From: Candidatus Cloacimonadota bacterium
Lineage (GTDB): Bacteria > Cloacimonadota > Cloacimonadia > Cloacimonadales > Cloacimonadaceae
Direction: 5' to 3'
Assembly (NCBI GenBank): GCA_023230025.1
Contig: JALNYD010000042.1
Location: 1-13,798, forward strand
DNA length: 13,798 bases
Every line of letters starts with the position of its first letter. Position 1 is the stretch's first letter. The notes beneath the pieces are model-generated. The model searched no databases. It was given only the letters and a program-made list of their open reading frames with translations, and was not told the DNA's origin. Shown here piece by piece: positions 1 to 8,700 of the stretch. The translations under genes were made by a program, and so were the position numbers.

Positions 1-2
1 AA

Positions 3-3000
3 AGTCGGGTTAGCATAAGCAGTATCAGTATTGCTGGTAACGATGCTTTTGCTCTGAGCAATCTGCCAACTCTTCCAGCACAGCTGATCACTGGCCAGAA
101 TGCATCATTTACTGTGACCTATGCGCCCACAATCGCTGGAGATCACACTGCCACCATCACTATCACTGATAATCGCAGAAACACACATACTGTAGAACTC
201 AGCGGTACTGGTGTTGATACCACCATTTATGAACTGAGCTATGCACAAAACTTTGATACTGTAAGCATCCCTGCTCTACCTTTGGGCTGGAGCAATATCT
301 ATGAATCCACCGCTACCACGGGCTATGTGAAGACGGTTACTACTTCTCCGCAATCTGCCCCAAATTGCGTTGCGATCTATAATCCCACAGATATCAATAC
401 CATCGCCATGTTGATTGCTCCTCCTCTGGCAAACACAATTCAAACCAATAATGTACGCGTAAAGCTTTGGGGAAAAGGTAACAACTACTCCCTAAAAGTG
501 GGTGTAATGACCAATCCTGCTGATGCAACCACCTTTACTGAGATTGAAACTCTTACCTTCACCTCAGCCTGGGCTCAGTATCAAGTGCCGCTCACCGCTT
601 ATACCGGTGAAGGCAAGTTCATCGCCTTCAAACACGCCAATAACTCGACAGGTCAAACCATCTACATTGATACAGTTGAGATAGAGATGATGGGTGCCAA
701 TGATCTTGCGGCTCTGGCTATATCTGGAAACAGCACTCCCAGTGTGGGTGTCTCTTCTCCATATACCGTAAGTGTTTACAACAACGGCACTGCTGCTCAG
801 AGTACCTACACCGTAAAACTCTATGATGCCAACCATGTGGAACTTGCCACTGCTGCTGGCGTCACCGTAGCACCAGGTGAAACCGAGGATGTTACATTGA
901 ACTGGACTCCCACCATTGAAGGCCCAATGAGCATTTATGGCAAGGTGTTCCTGACTGATGATATCAATCCCGGCAATGATGCCAGCAACTCCATGCCAAT
1001 CGCTGTGCAACCTGCAGGAGTAATCTCTGTAACCATCGGAGAGGGTGCAAATACCGCCCGCATGCCCATGGACTTCTTCTATAGAAACAGCTTGTATCAA
1101 AACATCTTCTACCCTGCTGAAATCGGTTTGATAGGAAACATCACCACGATGTCTATATACAACCAGTTCACTACTGCCAATACCATAACGATCCCAGTGA
1201 AAATCTGGATGGGGATCACCACTCAGCCTGATCTCAGTGCTGGCTGGATTCCTTCCACTGATCTCACCCTGGTCTTTGACAGCACGATGAACTTCCCAAC
1301 CGGTCAGAACACCATCACCTTCCCCTTGCAGACACCTTTTGCTTACACAGGCGGAAATCTTGTGGTGATGTTCAACCGTCCGATGGATACCCAATATTAT
1401 AGCTCCTCCGACTACTTCAAGACGGATACCTCGACCAATACCAACCGCGCTCGTAATATGTATAGCGATAGCACAACGTATGATCCTGCCGCACCCACGG
1501 GCGGGAGCCTGACTGGCATCGTTCCCAAAACTACCCTTATTATGACACCGATGACTGGTGACCCCGTGTTTATGGTCAATCCCAGCGTACATAACTTCGG
1601 GGATGTAAACCTGGGTGGTAGCCGGAGCCAGGATTTCACCATCGTCAATGCCGGTGGCGGTTCTTTGGGGATCAATGAAATCACGATTGCCGGAAGCCCA
1701 AGCATGACACTTAGCAATCTGCCTACTCTGCCTGCCAGCCTTGGCACTGGTGAAACTGTGGTATTTACTGCCACCTACACCCCTACTGCCCTGGAAGAAA
1801 ATGCCGCTACCATTACCATTACGGACAACCAGGCCACACGGTATCAGATCGGCAACAGAAGTTCTCTGCGCAGCGCTGCAAACAATACCCGTGAAATCCA
1901 TACTATCGCACTGACTGGTACCGGTGTCAATGATATCACCATTGGTCAGGGTACTCAAACCGCACGCATACCGCTGGATTTCTATTACCATAACTCCCTG
2001 TACCAAACCATCTATCATGCCGATGAAATGAGCAACTTTGTTGGTATGATCACCGGTGTGAAGTTCTACTCTCAGTTCAACAGCAACCTGAGCGCTATGC
2101 CGGTCAAAATCTGGATGGCCAGCACCACTCTGGATAATCTGACTACAGACTGGGTACCATCCGGTCAAATGACTCTGGTCTTTGATGGCACGGTGGACTT
2201 CCCCTCTGGTGAAAACATTATCAGCATCAACTTCCCGGAGCCTTTCATGTTCCTGGATGGCAACAATCTCCTGATGATGGTTAACCGCCCCATGGACACT
2301 GATTGGTATAGCTCTTCAGATTACTTCAAAACTGATACTACGACGCTTACCGATATTGCACGTAATATGTTTAGTGATAGCACCGTATATGATCCTGCTG
2401 CTCCTACTGGCGGTAACACCACACAGGTCCGCCCCAAAACCACTTTCGTGGTTATCCCCGGCGGTGTGGGTGATATCACTGGAACCGTAACCGGAGCCGG
2501 AGCTACTCCTCTGGCCGGTGTGCAGGTCAATGTGGATGGCCGTCCCTATTCCGCTGTTACCGATGACAACGGTGAGTTCTTCATTGCCAACGTCTTACCC
2601 GGAAACTATGCCGTCACCTTCAGCCAACACGGATACGTGACTCAAATCATCAATATCGTGCTGGAAGAAGACGAAACCGAAATCATGAATATTAGCATGA
2701 ACCTGATGGCTCAAGTGAACATAACTGGAACCATTCTGGCCAGTGATACCGGATCCGGAATCGCCGGAGCAAACATCACATTGCTTGGATATGAGAACTA
2801 CAGCGGCACGAGCACTGCCAATGGTAGCTTCAGCATCCCAGCGGTGTTTGCCAATCAGAACTATGCCTATTCCATTAGTGCTGCTGGATATCTCTCAGAC
2901 AATGGAACCATTGAAGTTGGCGGAACTGATCATAACATGGGCAGCATCACTTTGGCCGAGATTGCCTATGCGCCAAACTCCGTCAATGCCTCCCCCAGCA

Positions 3001-4520
3001 CGGGTTATGATTCAGTTCAAATCACCTGGAATGCTCCGGATCCCAATGCCATAGAAATCACGGAAAGCTTTGAATCAACCACTTTCCCGCCTTCTGAATG
3101 GACACAATCAATCACCAACCAGGGCGAAGCCAATACTCTTGGTGTTCTACCTACCTGGTGCAGCTTTGGCACAATCAACATCTCCGGAAGCGGCACTGTC
3201 AACCCTACTGATGGCAGCAAACAAGCTGGACTGTGGTGGGCTTATGAGCATCAGGATGAATGGCTGATTACACCTTCCTTCAATTGCCCGCCCGATGCCC
3301 ATCTGAGCTTTGATACCTATGTTCAATTAGGCTCTGTCAATGACGATCATTACATGGTGAAGATCACTTCCGATGGCGGAAACACCTGGACTGAGCTCTG
3401 GGATGCCACTGCCCAAACGGCTGGTGAAAACCATTATAGCTTCCCAATCACTGTGAATCTGGCTCCATATGCCGGATTGCAGGTAAACCTGGCCTTCCAC
3501 GCCCAGGATCCTCCATCCAATGATGGTCTGTGGTATGTCTGGTTCATCGATAACATCTACATTGGCAACTATGCGGAAAGCATCCGCTTTGCCGGAAGTG
3601 ATCTGCAAAGCAAGAGCATTCACCGCGAAACAGCCAACATCTTTGGCAGTCAGACTCCGGATCGTCTCTACCGCGCAGAAAACAACCGTAGCTTCTCAGA
3701 TGCTGCACCCAGCCGCAATCTGCGCAATAGTGCCCGTAGCACCGATCGTGCCCTTGTGGGTTACAATGTATGGCGTCTGCCTGCGGGACAGGAAAACAAC
3801 GAAGCTCTCTGGGTTGCCCTGAATGACGAACCAGTGACTATTACCGAGTGCATTGATAGTGGATGGAACACAGTTCCCAATGGCACTTACAAATGGGCTG
3901 TGAAAGCTGTCTATACCGCCAATGTGATCTCTGCCCCTGCCTTCTCCAACCCCTTGGTCAAAGAAGTGCTCTATGGCACCATTGTTGGCTTTGTAAGACG
4001 TCAGAACAACCAGGGTATCGCCGGTGCAATAGTTACCGCTGAAGAAGGTGGCTACAGCGCCACTGCCAATAATGCCGGTGCTTATAGCCTGGTAGTACCC
4101 ACTGGAATCTATAGCGTTACAGCTACAGCAACCGGATTTGAGCCCTTCACTTATGAAAACATCTCAGTCTCAGCAAACGAGAATACTACAGTGAACTTCA
4201 TTCTGGGTCCAGTATCAAATGGCGATGATGTGATCCCGGTTACTGCTACTGTTCTGAATGGCAACTATCCAAACCCATTCAATCCAGAGACTACAATCAG
4301 TTATGACATCAAGGATGCCTCCCAGGTGAGCCTGGAAGTGTATAACCTCAAAGGTCAGCTGGTTCGCAGCCTGGTAAATCAGAATCAGAACTCCGGCCGC
4401 TATCGCGTTGTCTTCGATGGTCGGGATAGCAAGGGAAATCCGCTTTCCAGCGGCATCTACCTCTATCGTTTGAACACCGGAAGCTACACCAGCACCCGTA
4501 AAATGATGCTGATGGAATAA
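3..4520 (+). CDS. 5'-truncated giant secreted multidomain protein with FlgD-like/type IX-like sorting tail
   Basis: The frame is open from base 3 and the true start lies outside the window; the GTG at 114 is internal to a domain. Numbering the visible 1505 residues from base 3, I read these domains: part of an ASH/choice-of-anchor D domain (1-72, ending LSGTGVD); a choice-of-anchor J jelly-roll (73-234); a CARDB-like Ig domain (235-339); a 170-residue module A (342-513); a second choice-of-anchor D (519-641); module B, homologous to A (645-820); two carboxypeptidase-regulatory domains (823-986); an Fn3 domain split by a second jelly-roll (987-1020, 1021-1188, 1250-1323); a third regulatory domain (1325-1403); and the tail (1410-1505), with YPNPFNP at 1422-1428 and final KMMLME. 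Such tails target proteins for export and surface attachment in FCB bacteria. No catalytic domain is visible, so an adhesive or structural role is inferred. An enzymatic N-terminus outside the window cannot be excluded. Confidence 0.9.
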   Translation, partial: SRVSISSISIAGNDAFALSNLPTLPAQLITGQNASFTVTYAPTIAGDHTATITITDNRRNTHTVELSGTGVDTTIYELSYAQNFDTVSIPALPLGWSNIYESTATTGYVKTVTTSPQSAPNCVAIYNPTDINTIAMLIAPPLANTIQTNNVRVKLWGKGNNYSLKVGVMTNPADATTFTEIETLTFTSAWAQYQVPLTAYTGEGKFIAFKHANNSTGQTIYIDTVEIEMMGANDLAALAISGNSTPSVGVSSPYTVSVYNNGTAAQSTYTVKLYDANHVELATAAGVTVAPGETEDVTLNWTPTIEGPMSIYGKVFLTDDINPGNDASNSMPIAVQPAGVISVTIGEGANTARMPMDFFYRNSLYQNIFYPAEIGLIGNITTMSIYNQFTTANTITIPVKIWMGITTQPDLSAGWIPSTDLTLVFDSTMNFPTGQNTITFPLQTPFAYTGGNLVVMFNRPMDTQYYSSSDYFKTDTSTNTNRARNMYSDSTTYDPAAPTGGSLTGIVPKTTLIMTPMTGDPVFMVNPSVHNFGDVNLGGSRSQDFTIVNAGGGSLGINEITIAGSPSMTLSNLPTLPASLGTGETVVFTATYTPTALEENAATITITDNQATRYQIGNRSSLRSAANNTREIHTIALTGTGVNDITIGQGTQTARIPLDFYYHNSLYQTIYHADEMSNFVGMITGVKFYSQFNSNLSAMPVKIWMASTTLDNLTTDWVPSGQMTLVFDGTVDFPSGENIISINFPEPFMFLDGNNLLMMVNRPMDTDWYSSSDYFKTDTTTLTDIARNMFSDSTVYDPAAPTGGNTTQVRPKTTFVVIPGGVGDITGTVTGAGATPLAGVQVNVDGRPYSAVTDDNGEFFIANVLPGNYAVTFSQHGYVTQIINIVLEEDETEIMNISMNLMAQVNITGTILASDTGSGIAGANITLLGYENYSGTSTANGSFSIPAVFANQNYAYSISAAGYLSDNGTIEVGGTDHNMGSITLAEIAYAPNSVNASPSTGYDSVQITWNAPDPNAIEITESFESTTFPPSEWTQSITNQGEANTLGVLPTWCSFGTINISGSGTVNPTDGSKQAGLWWAYEHQDEWLITPSFNCPPDAHLSFDTYVQLGSVNDDHYMVKITSDGGNTWTELWDATAQTAGENHYSFPITVNLAPYAGLQVNLAFHAQDPPSNDGLWYVWFIDNIYIGNYAESIRFAGSDLQSKSIHRETANIFGSQTPDRLYRAENNRSFSDAAPSRNLRNSARSTDRALVGYNVWRLPAGQENNEALWVALNDEPVTITECIDSGWNTVPNGTYKWAVKAVYTANVISAPAFSNPLVKEVLYGTIVGFVRRQNNQGIAGAIVTAEEGGYSATANNAGAYSLVVPTGIYSVTATATGFEPFTYENISVSANENTTVNFILGPVSNGDDVIPVTATVLNGNYPNPFNPETTISYDIKDASQVSLEVYNLKGQLVRSLVNQNQNSGRYRVVFDGRDSKGNPLSSGIYLYRLNTGSYTSTRKMMLME
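1026..1541 (+). repeat. Intragenic protein module, copy A
   Basis: This is the first of two homologous modules of about 172 residues within the giant protein. It shares with copy B the blocks TARMPMDFFYRNSLYQ, PVKIWM, LTLVFD, NRPMDT, YSSSDYFKTDT and SDSTTYDPAAPTGG. By eye about half the residues are identical, while the DNA has diverged at many third positions, which points to an old duplication rather than recent expansion. I recall similar modules in other secreted proteins of Cloacimonetes, but their function is unknown to me. Confidence 0.8.
1935..2462 (+). repeat. Intragenic protein module, copy B
   Basis: This is the second copy of the module at 1026-1541, separated from it by a choice-of-anchor D domain. 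It starts at ITIGQGTQTARIPLDFYY and ends near PKTTFVVIP. The best-conserved part is the C-terminal block, from NRPMDT through the YSSSDYFKTDT segment to YDPAAPTGG. That block is probably the structural core or ligand face of the fold (inference). Confidence 0.8.
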
Positions 4521-4528
4521 ATCACTCT

Positions 4529-4542
4529 GGCAGCTCGCTGCC
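4529..4542 (+). other. Small stem-loop just after the stop codon
   Basis: GGCAG-CTCG-CTGCC forms a 5-bp stem with a tetraloop, 8 nt after the stop of the giant gene and 13 nt before the main terminator stem. It has no U-tract, so it may protect the 3' end or assist termination rather than terminate by itself. Confidence 0.4.
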
Positions 4543-4555
4543 TGAATAAAACATG

Positions 4556-4584
4556 ACCCCGGGGATAAACTCCCGGGGTTTTTT
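4556..4584 (+). terminator. Rho-independent terminator of the giant secreted-protein gene
   Basis: ACCCCGGG (4556-4563) pairs perfectly with CCCGGGGT (4572-4579) around an 8-nt loop. A run of six T (4579-4584) follows immediately. It lies 36 nt after the stop codon at 4518-4520, which is the classic layout of an intrinsic terminator. The next gene must therefore have its own promoter. Confidence 0.9.
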
Positions 4585-4625
4585 GTTGCCCTGAACTCCA
4601 TCCTACTGTTCAGAGCAGTATCTGC

Positions 4626-4654
4626 TTGACATCAAAGCAGCTTTCTTGCACATG
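4626..4654 (+). promoter_or_regulatory. Possible promoter of the GNAT gene (perfect -35, poor -10)
   Basis: TTGACA at 4626-4631 matches the sigma-70 -35 consensus exactly and lies between the upstream terminator and the acetyltransferase start. No good -10 hexamer is visible at 16-18 bp spacing; the best candidates around 4648-4654 match only 2 of 6 positions. If used, the predicted transcript would begin close to the ATG at 4661. Confidence 0.25.
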
Positions 4655-5500
4655 TATTCCATGTTCAAACTTGAAGACTGCCTGGTTCGCCCCTCCTGCC
4701 CTGCAGACCGTAAGGATCTGATCGAGATTTCGCGCGGTATCTGGGAAGGGAATGATTATCTGCCCAAAATCCTGGATCGCTGGCTACAGGAGGATTGGTT
4801 CTTTGTGTGTGAATATCAGGGCAAGGTAATCGCCTGCCTGAAGCTAACCACATTACCCGATAACGTGCTTTGGTTTGAGGGCTTGAGGGTGCACCGCCGC
4901 TATCAGGGCAAAGGTATTGCCAAGCTGATGAATCACCAGCTCATGCGATTTGCCCAGCAATTGAAAGCCCAGAATCCCCAGCTCACTTATGAGTTCTGCA
5001 CCTATTACAAGAATGTGGAAAGCCTGGCCATCACCCGCAAAATGGGCTCTCAGGAAGTGGAGGGTTATTACAATCTTGAACGCCGGGGACTTGTTAAGAC
5101 TCTCCAGCCAGAGATTATCACCGACTATGGGACAGATATCTTCTGCAATCATCCTCAATATCTGCCTCTGAACTGGCATGTAGTCCACAGTGTGAAAAAC
5201 TCTCTGCCCTATATCCGTAAGCACGCCACAGTGTTCAAAGGCAAAGCCGGATTGTATTTGGTGGGATCAATCGGGGAACGCTGCATCACCTTGCTTTCGG
5301 ATTTGCCTGATGATCTGAATGCCGAGTTACCATATCTACAATCCATCTTTGGTTCCCGCAAAAGGATGAGTTTGACTCTTCCTGCTTCCATGTCCAGGCA
5401 AATACCTCGTTTGGAAGCCAGCAAGTTCTATTTCTGGGGTGAAGACCGGGAAGTAGCCCTCAACATGCTGGTCTTTCGCATTCCGGCTCAGCAACTGTAG
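4652..5500 (+). CDS. GNAT-family N-acetyltransferase, NAT16/HISAT-like, with C-terminal extension
   Basis: This is a cytoplasmic acetyl-CoA-dependent acetyltransferase of 282 residues. The GNAT core occupies about residues 11-145. The acetyl-CoA loop is R83-Y-Q-G-K-G88 inside EGLRVHRRYQGKGIAKLM, and a later YYKNVESLAITRKMG segment resembles the usual GNAT helix before the last strands. The N-terminal stretch ISRGIWEGNDYLP...W and the EGLRV strand recall, from memory, the NAT16/HISAT histidine acetyltransferase group, which also carries an extra C-terminal domain. Here about 135 C-terminal residues match nothing I recognise. Starts are ambiguous: ATG 4652, ATG 4661 and TTG 4646 are in frame and none has a good Shine-Dalgarno site. 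It is probably a single-gene unit. Substrate is not determined; a small amine or amino acid is the family-based guess. Confidence 0.85.
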   Translation: MYSMFKLEDCLVRPSCPADRKDLIEISRGIWEGNDYLPKILDRWLQEDWFFVCEYQGKVIACLKLTTLPDNVLWFEGLRVHRRYQGKGIAKLMNHQLMRFAQQLKAQNPQLTYEFCTYYKNVESLAITRKMGSQEVEGYYNLERRGLVKTLQPEIITDYGTDIFCNHPQYLPLNWHVVHSVKNSLPYIRKHATVFKGKAGLYLVGSIGERCITLLSDLPDDLNAELPYLQSIFGSRKRMSLTLPASMSRQIPRLEASKFYFWGEDREVALNMLVFRIPAQQL

Positions 5501-5522
5501 ATATCCATCCACATGTGATCAT

Positions 5523-5543
5523 CTTGCCAGGCAAGTACTTGCC
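5523..5543. repeat. Compact palindrome CTTGCC-A-GGCAAG-TA-CTTGCC
   Basis: GGCAAGTACTTGCC at 5530-5543 is a perfect 14-bp palindrome. It is preceded by another CTTGCC at 5523-5528, so the central GGCAAG can pair with either flank. The inner AAGTACTT recurs at 5604-5611. The element lies 22 nt after the acetyltransferase stop. It could be an operator for a dimeric regulator or a weak 3' hairpin; there is no U-tract. Confidence 0.4.
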
Positions 5544-5697
5544 GAAGCCCACGCTCTGCCTGTGAAGAATTGATCCTGTGCCTGGAACAGCCCCCCAAAC
5601 AGAAAGTACTTGACCTCAATCCCAGCATCAAAGCCTTGTCATGGACAGATGGCAGCAAGCGTGAATCTGAATTAACCTGATTGCCTACCTATTTCTG

Positions 5698-5703
5698 AAG
5701 GAG
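5698..5703 (+). promoter_or_regulatory. Shine-Dalgarno site AAGGAG of the beta-helix protein
   Basis: AAGGAG lies 5 nt before the ATG at 5709 and fixes that start. The encoded protein then begins with a complete signal peptide, which supports the choice. Confidence 0.85.
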
Positions 5704-5708
5704 ACTAT

Positions 5709-8700
5709 ATGAAACAACTACTGCTTATCATAATGTTATTGCTTTGCAGCCTGCTCTTTGGGCAAACCATGCAGGGAATCTACCACATTGGCGGAGACGG
5801 CGCAGACTTTGCTGATTTGGATGATGCTATTTCGGCAATTGAAGCATCCAGCGTTTTGAACAACCTCTATTTTTATCTCACTCCCGGAACATACACCGGA
5901 CCTTATGTTCTGGAAGACCTTGATCTGGGAGGACATACTCTGCTAATCTCTTCCGGCAGTTATAGCAGTGATCAGGTGGTTTTTATCAATCATGCTGCAA
6001 CCAGCCAGGATAATTATATCTTCAAGATCAGCAACAGCAGCGGCATCATCATTGATGGCTTTGATTTTGCTCCTACCTCCCGTTACAGCCGCAGCATCTA
6101 TGTTTATGGTGACAGCAATGATATCCAGATCCAAAATTGCCGATTCTTTAACTACGGAACCAACTCCTACGACAATGATTCCATCGCCTTTGCCAGCAAC
6201 AGCAATGATGATGCCGATAACATAAAGATCACATTCAACCAGTTCATGGGCGGAGGATATCACATCAGTATCGCAAACTGGAACTATAACAACAACTTCA
6301 GCAACTGGACTTTGGACAGCAATCTGCACAATGGCGGATACTGCGCCATAAAACTCATCATGAGCAGCAATGTGATCATCCAGAACAACACGATGCACAA
6401 CGTCAATCAGGGAATCGCCACTTCATATCTCTCCGGTAGCCTGTTAGTGCAGAGAAACCGTATTAATGCGTATAGCAAAGGTATTGAGTTCAGCGGAAGC
6501 ACCATCAGCAGCAGTGGCTCGGTTCCCAATATCTATAACAACATCATTCGTGTAAGTGGTTACAACGTGTACAGCGGTAACAATGATGCTGCTGCTGCTG
6601 GACTGGTTATTGACCAGAGCTCATACATTTATGCCGCCCACAACTCGATTGAGCTGAGTTCAACCAATTCATCCTCAATCGCTGTACATCTTAATGGTAA
6701 TTACAACAAACTGAGAAAGAACCACTTTGTGAATCTCGGCTCCGGTTATGTGATATACTTTAATAATGTGGAAAGCAACAACAGCAATCACAACATAGTG
6801 GAGTTCAACAACATATATGGCAAGGGTACCAATCTGGGAAAGCAGTTAAACACCTATTACAAAGAAATCAGCGAGATGAATGCCCTCTTTGGATACTCTA
6901 ATGCAGATTACAACCCCTTCTTCACCGATGAACATCTGCGATGCACCAGCCCCAGTCTGGACAATCTGGGCTTCTATGTGGAGATAGATGAAGATTTCTT
7001 TGGCAATCCCCGCAGCAATACAGCTCCCGATATTGGCGCTCACGAGTATAGCAGCGATCCCTCTCTGACTCCTCTGGCAGGAAACTATGATATCGGATCC
7101 GGGGGAGACTTTGCCAGCATTAATGACTTTGCTTTGGCTCTTGCCCAAAGAGGCGTAAGCGCAGCGGTAACCGGATTATTGAATGATGCCAGTTACAGCG
7201 AACAGATTGTCTTTGATCGCATTCCTGGAATCGGACATGATAGAATTGTAACTCTGAAAGGCAACCTCACTCCCTACCCCACAATCAGCTATTCAGGCCA
7301 AAACGCAAGCAACAACTATGTGCTTGCCACATATCGCAGCAAATACCTGCGCTTTGAGCAGATCAGTTTTGATACCCAAGCCCAAAGCTATAGCAACATC
7401 CTGGTGATGAACGGATTTGCGCAAAGCATAAGCTTCCTTTGGTGCAATTTCAATGCTCCATCCGGATTGACTGGCAACAACTGCAACAGCATCTCCAGCA
7501 CCGACTATCAGGGAACATCGGATTTGAGCCTGGTGGCTTGTCTCTTTGATGGAAATAGCAATGGCGCAAATCTCAATGGTGAAGATCTGGTGATATCAAA
7601 CTGCACTTTCCGAAACATGAATATCGGGATCAGCCTGAATCAGGTGGATGATCCCCGCATTGATGGCAACCTGCTTGAAAACATAAGCAATACAGCCATC
7701 AGCATCAATGGCATCAGAAATGGCGATATTTTCTATAACAGGATACTGTCCATGTACCGCGGACTCACCATTAGCACAAACAATCCTGCTGAAGAACACA
7801 GTCTGATTGCAAACAATTTCATCAGCGTCAGCGGCCAATCACCATACACCGGCCTCTTTCTCAGTGGGAACGGACTTCTGGTTTTGAACAACTCCATCTA
7901 CATCAATGGCGGCAGCAATGCCAGTGCTCTATATTTTGCCAACCAAATGGACTCCGAGATTGAGATCGTAAACAACATCCTGCATTCTGTAAATGGGTAC
8001 TGCATGGATTTTGGCAGCTACAGCATCATTCCGGGTAATGTGATTGACTACAATGATTTCTACTCCTCTGCCAACTACATGATCAAAATAGCCAGCGACT
8101 CCTATGTAAGTCTGGCAGCATGTCAGGAAGCTCATCCTGAAATCAACGTCCACAGTGTGAGTTATGACCCCCTCTGGGATGAGAACATGAACGTTCAAAG
8201 CCAATATCTGCGCGGAATTGCTCAGATTCGCAGTGAATTTGATGATGATATCAACCGCAATCTCCGGGGGCTTTCATGGGATATCGGCGCAGAACAGCAG
8301 TTTGGCCCCAATAGCCTTGATCCCCTCTCCGGCGTTTACAGCGTTGGCAGTCCTGAATCAGATTATCTCACTGTGGCAGATTGCCTGGCTGCTCTGGCTT
8401 ATCACGGAATTGACGGAAACACATACTTTGAATTGGTTCCTGGAACCTATGATGGCGCTTATGTGATCAAAGACTTTCCTAGAACCGAGGATTATCTAAG
8501 CGTCACCTTCAGAGCTTCCGGAAATAGAAATATCGTGCTTAATCCCAGTTCTGACAGTGCTGACAACAACTTTCTCTTCCTGGTTGAAGCTGCTCATAAC
8601 GTCAGATTTGAAGATTTTAACCTCAGCAGCAATTCCAATTCTCATTATCTGAAGTATTTCCGTGTTTTGGGTTTTTGCCACAACATCAGCTTTGACAATC

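Larger units (their letters stand above)
5501..5708 (+). other. Intergenic region with possible coding relic
   Basis: Besides the palindrome at 5523-5543, this spacer has protein-like reading in two adjacent frames. One frame gives LARQVLAEAHALP, ending at a TGA near 5571. Another gives a 36-codon reading from TTG 5570 to TGA 5678-5680, including KVLDLNPSIKALSW. Together they could be a frameshifted relic of a gene's 3' end, or a chance reading. I do not recognise a family and see no good ribosome site for the short frame. A TTGACC at 5610-5615 could be a -35 box for the downstream gene, but I see no convincing -10. Confidence 0.3.

Noticed and set aside
564..2168. 534-codon open frame on the - strand inside the giant secreted-protein gene
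   Set aside because: It lies wholly opposite a gene with clear domain homologies, its translation is rich in Gly, His, Ile and Val with no recognisable domain, and no ribosome site stands out. It is a codon-usage shadow.
4591..4613. CTGAAC...GTTCAG inverted repeat before the GNAT gene
   Set aside because: A 6-bp stem with an 11-nt loop is expected by chance in this length and has no U-tract or other support.
5709..5762. Lipoprotein signal (Cys13) in the beta-helix protein
   Set aside because: The Cys is preceded by Leu-Leu-Leu without the small residue required at -1, and lies within the hydrophobic core. A normal signal peptidase I site after Gly18 fits better.
6587..6600. GCT triplet run in the beta-helix gene
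   Set aside because: Only four or five units, in frame (Ala), inside an Asp/Ala-rich loop. Length change would not shift the frame, so no switch is implied.
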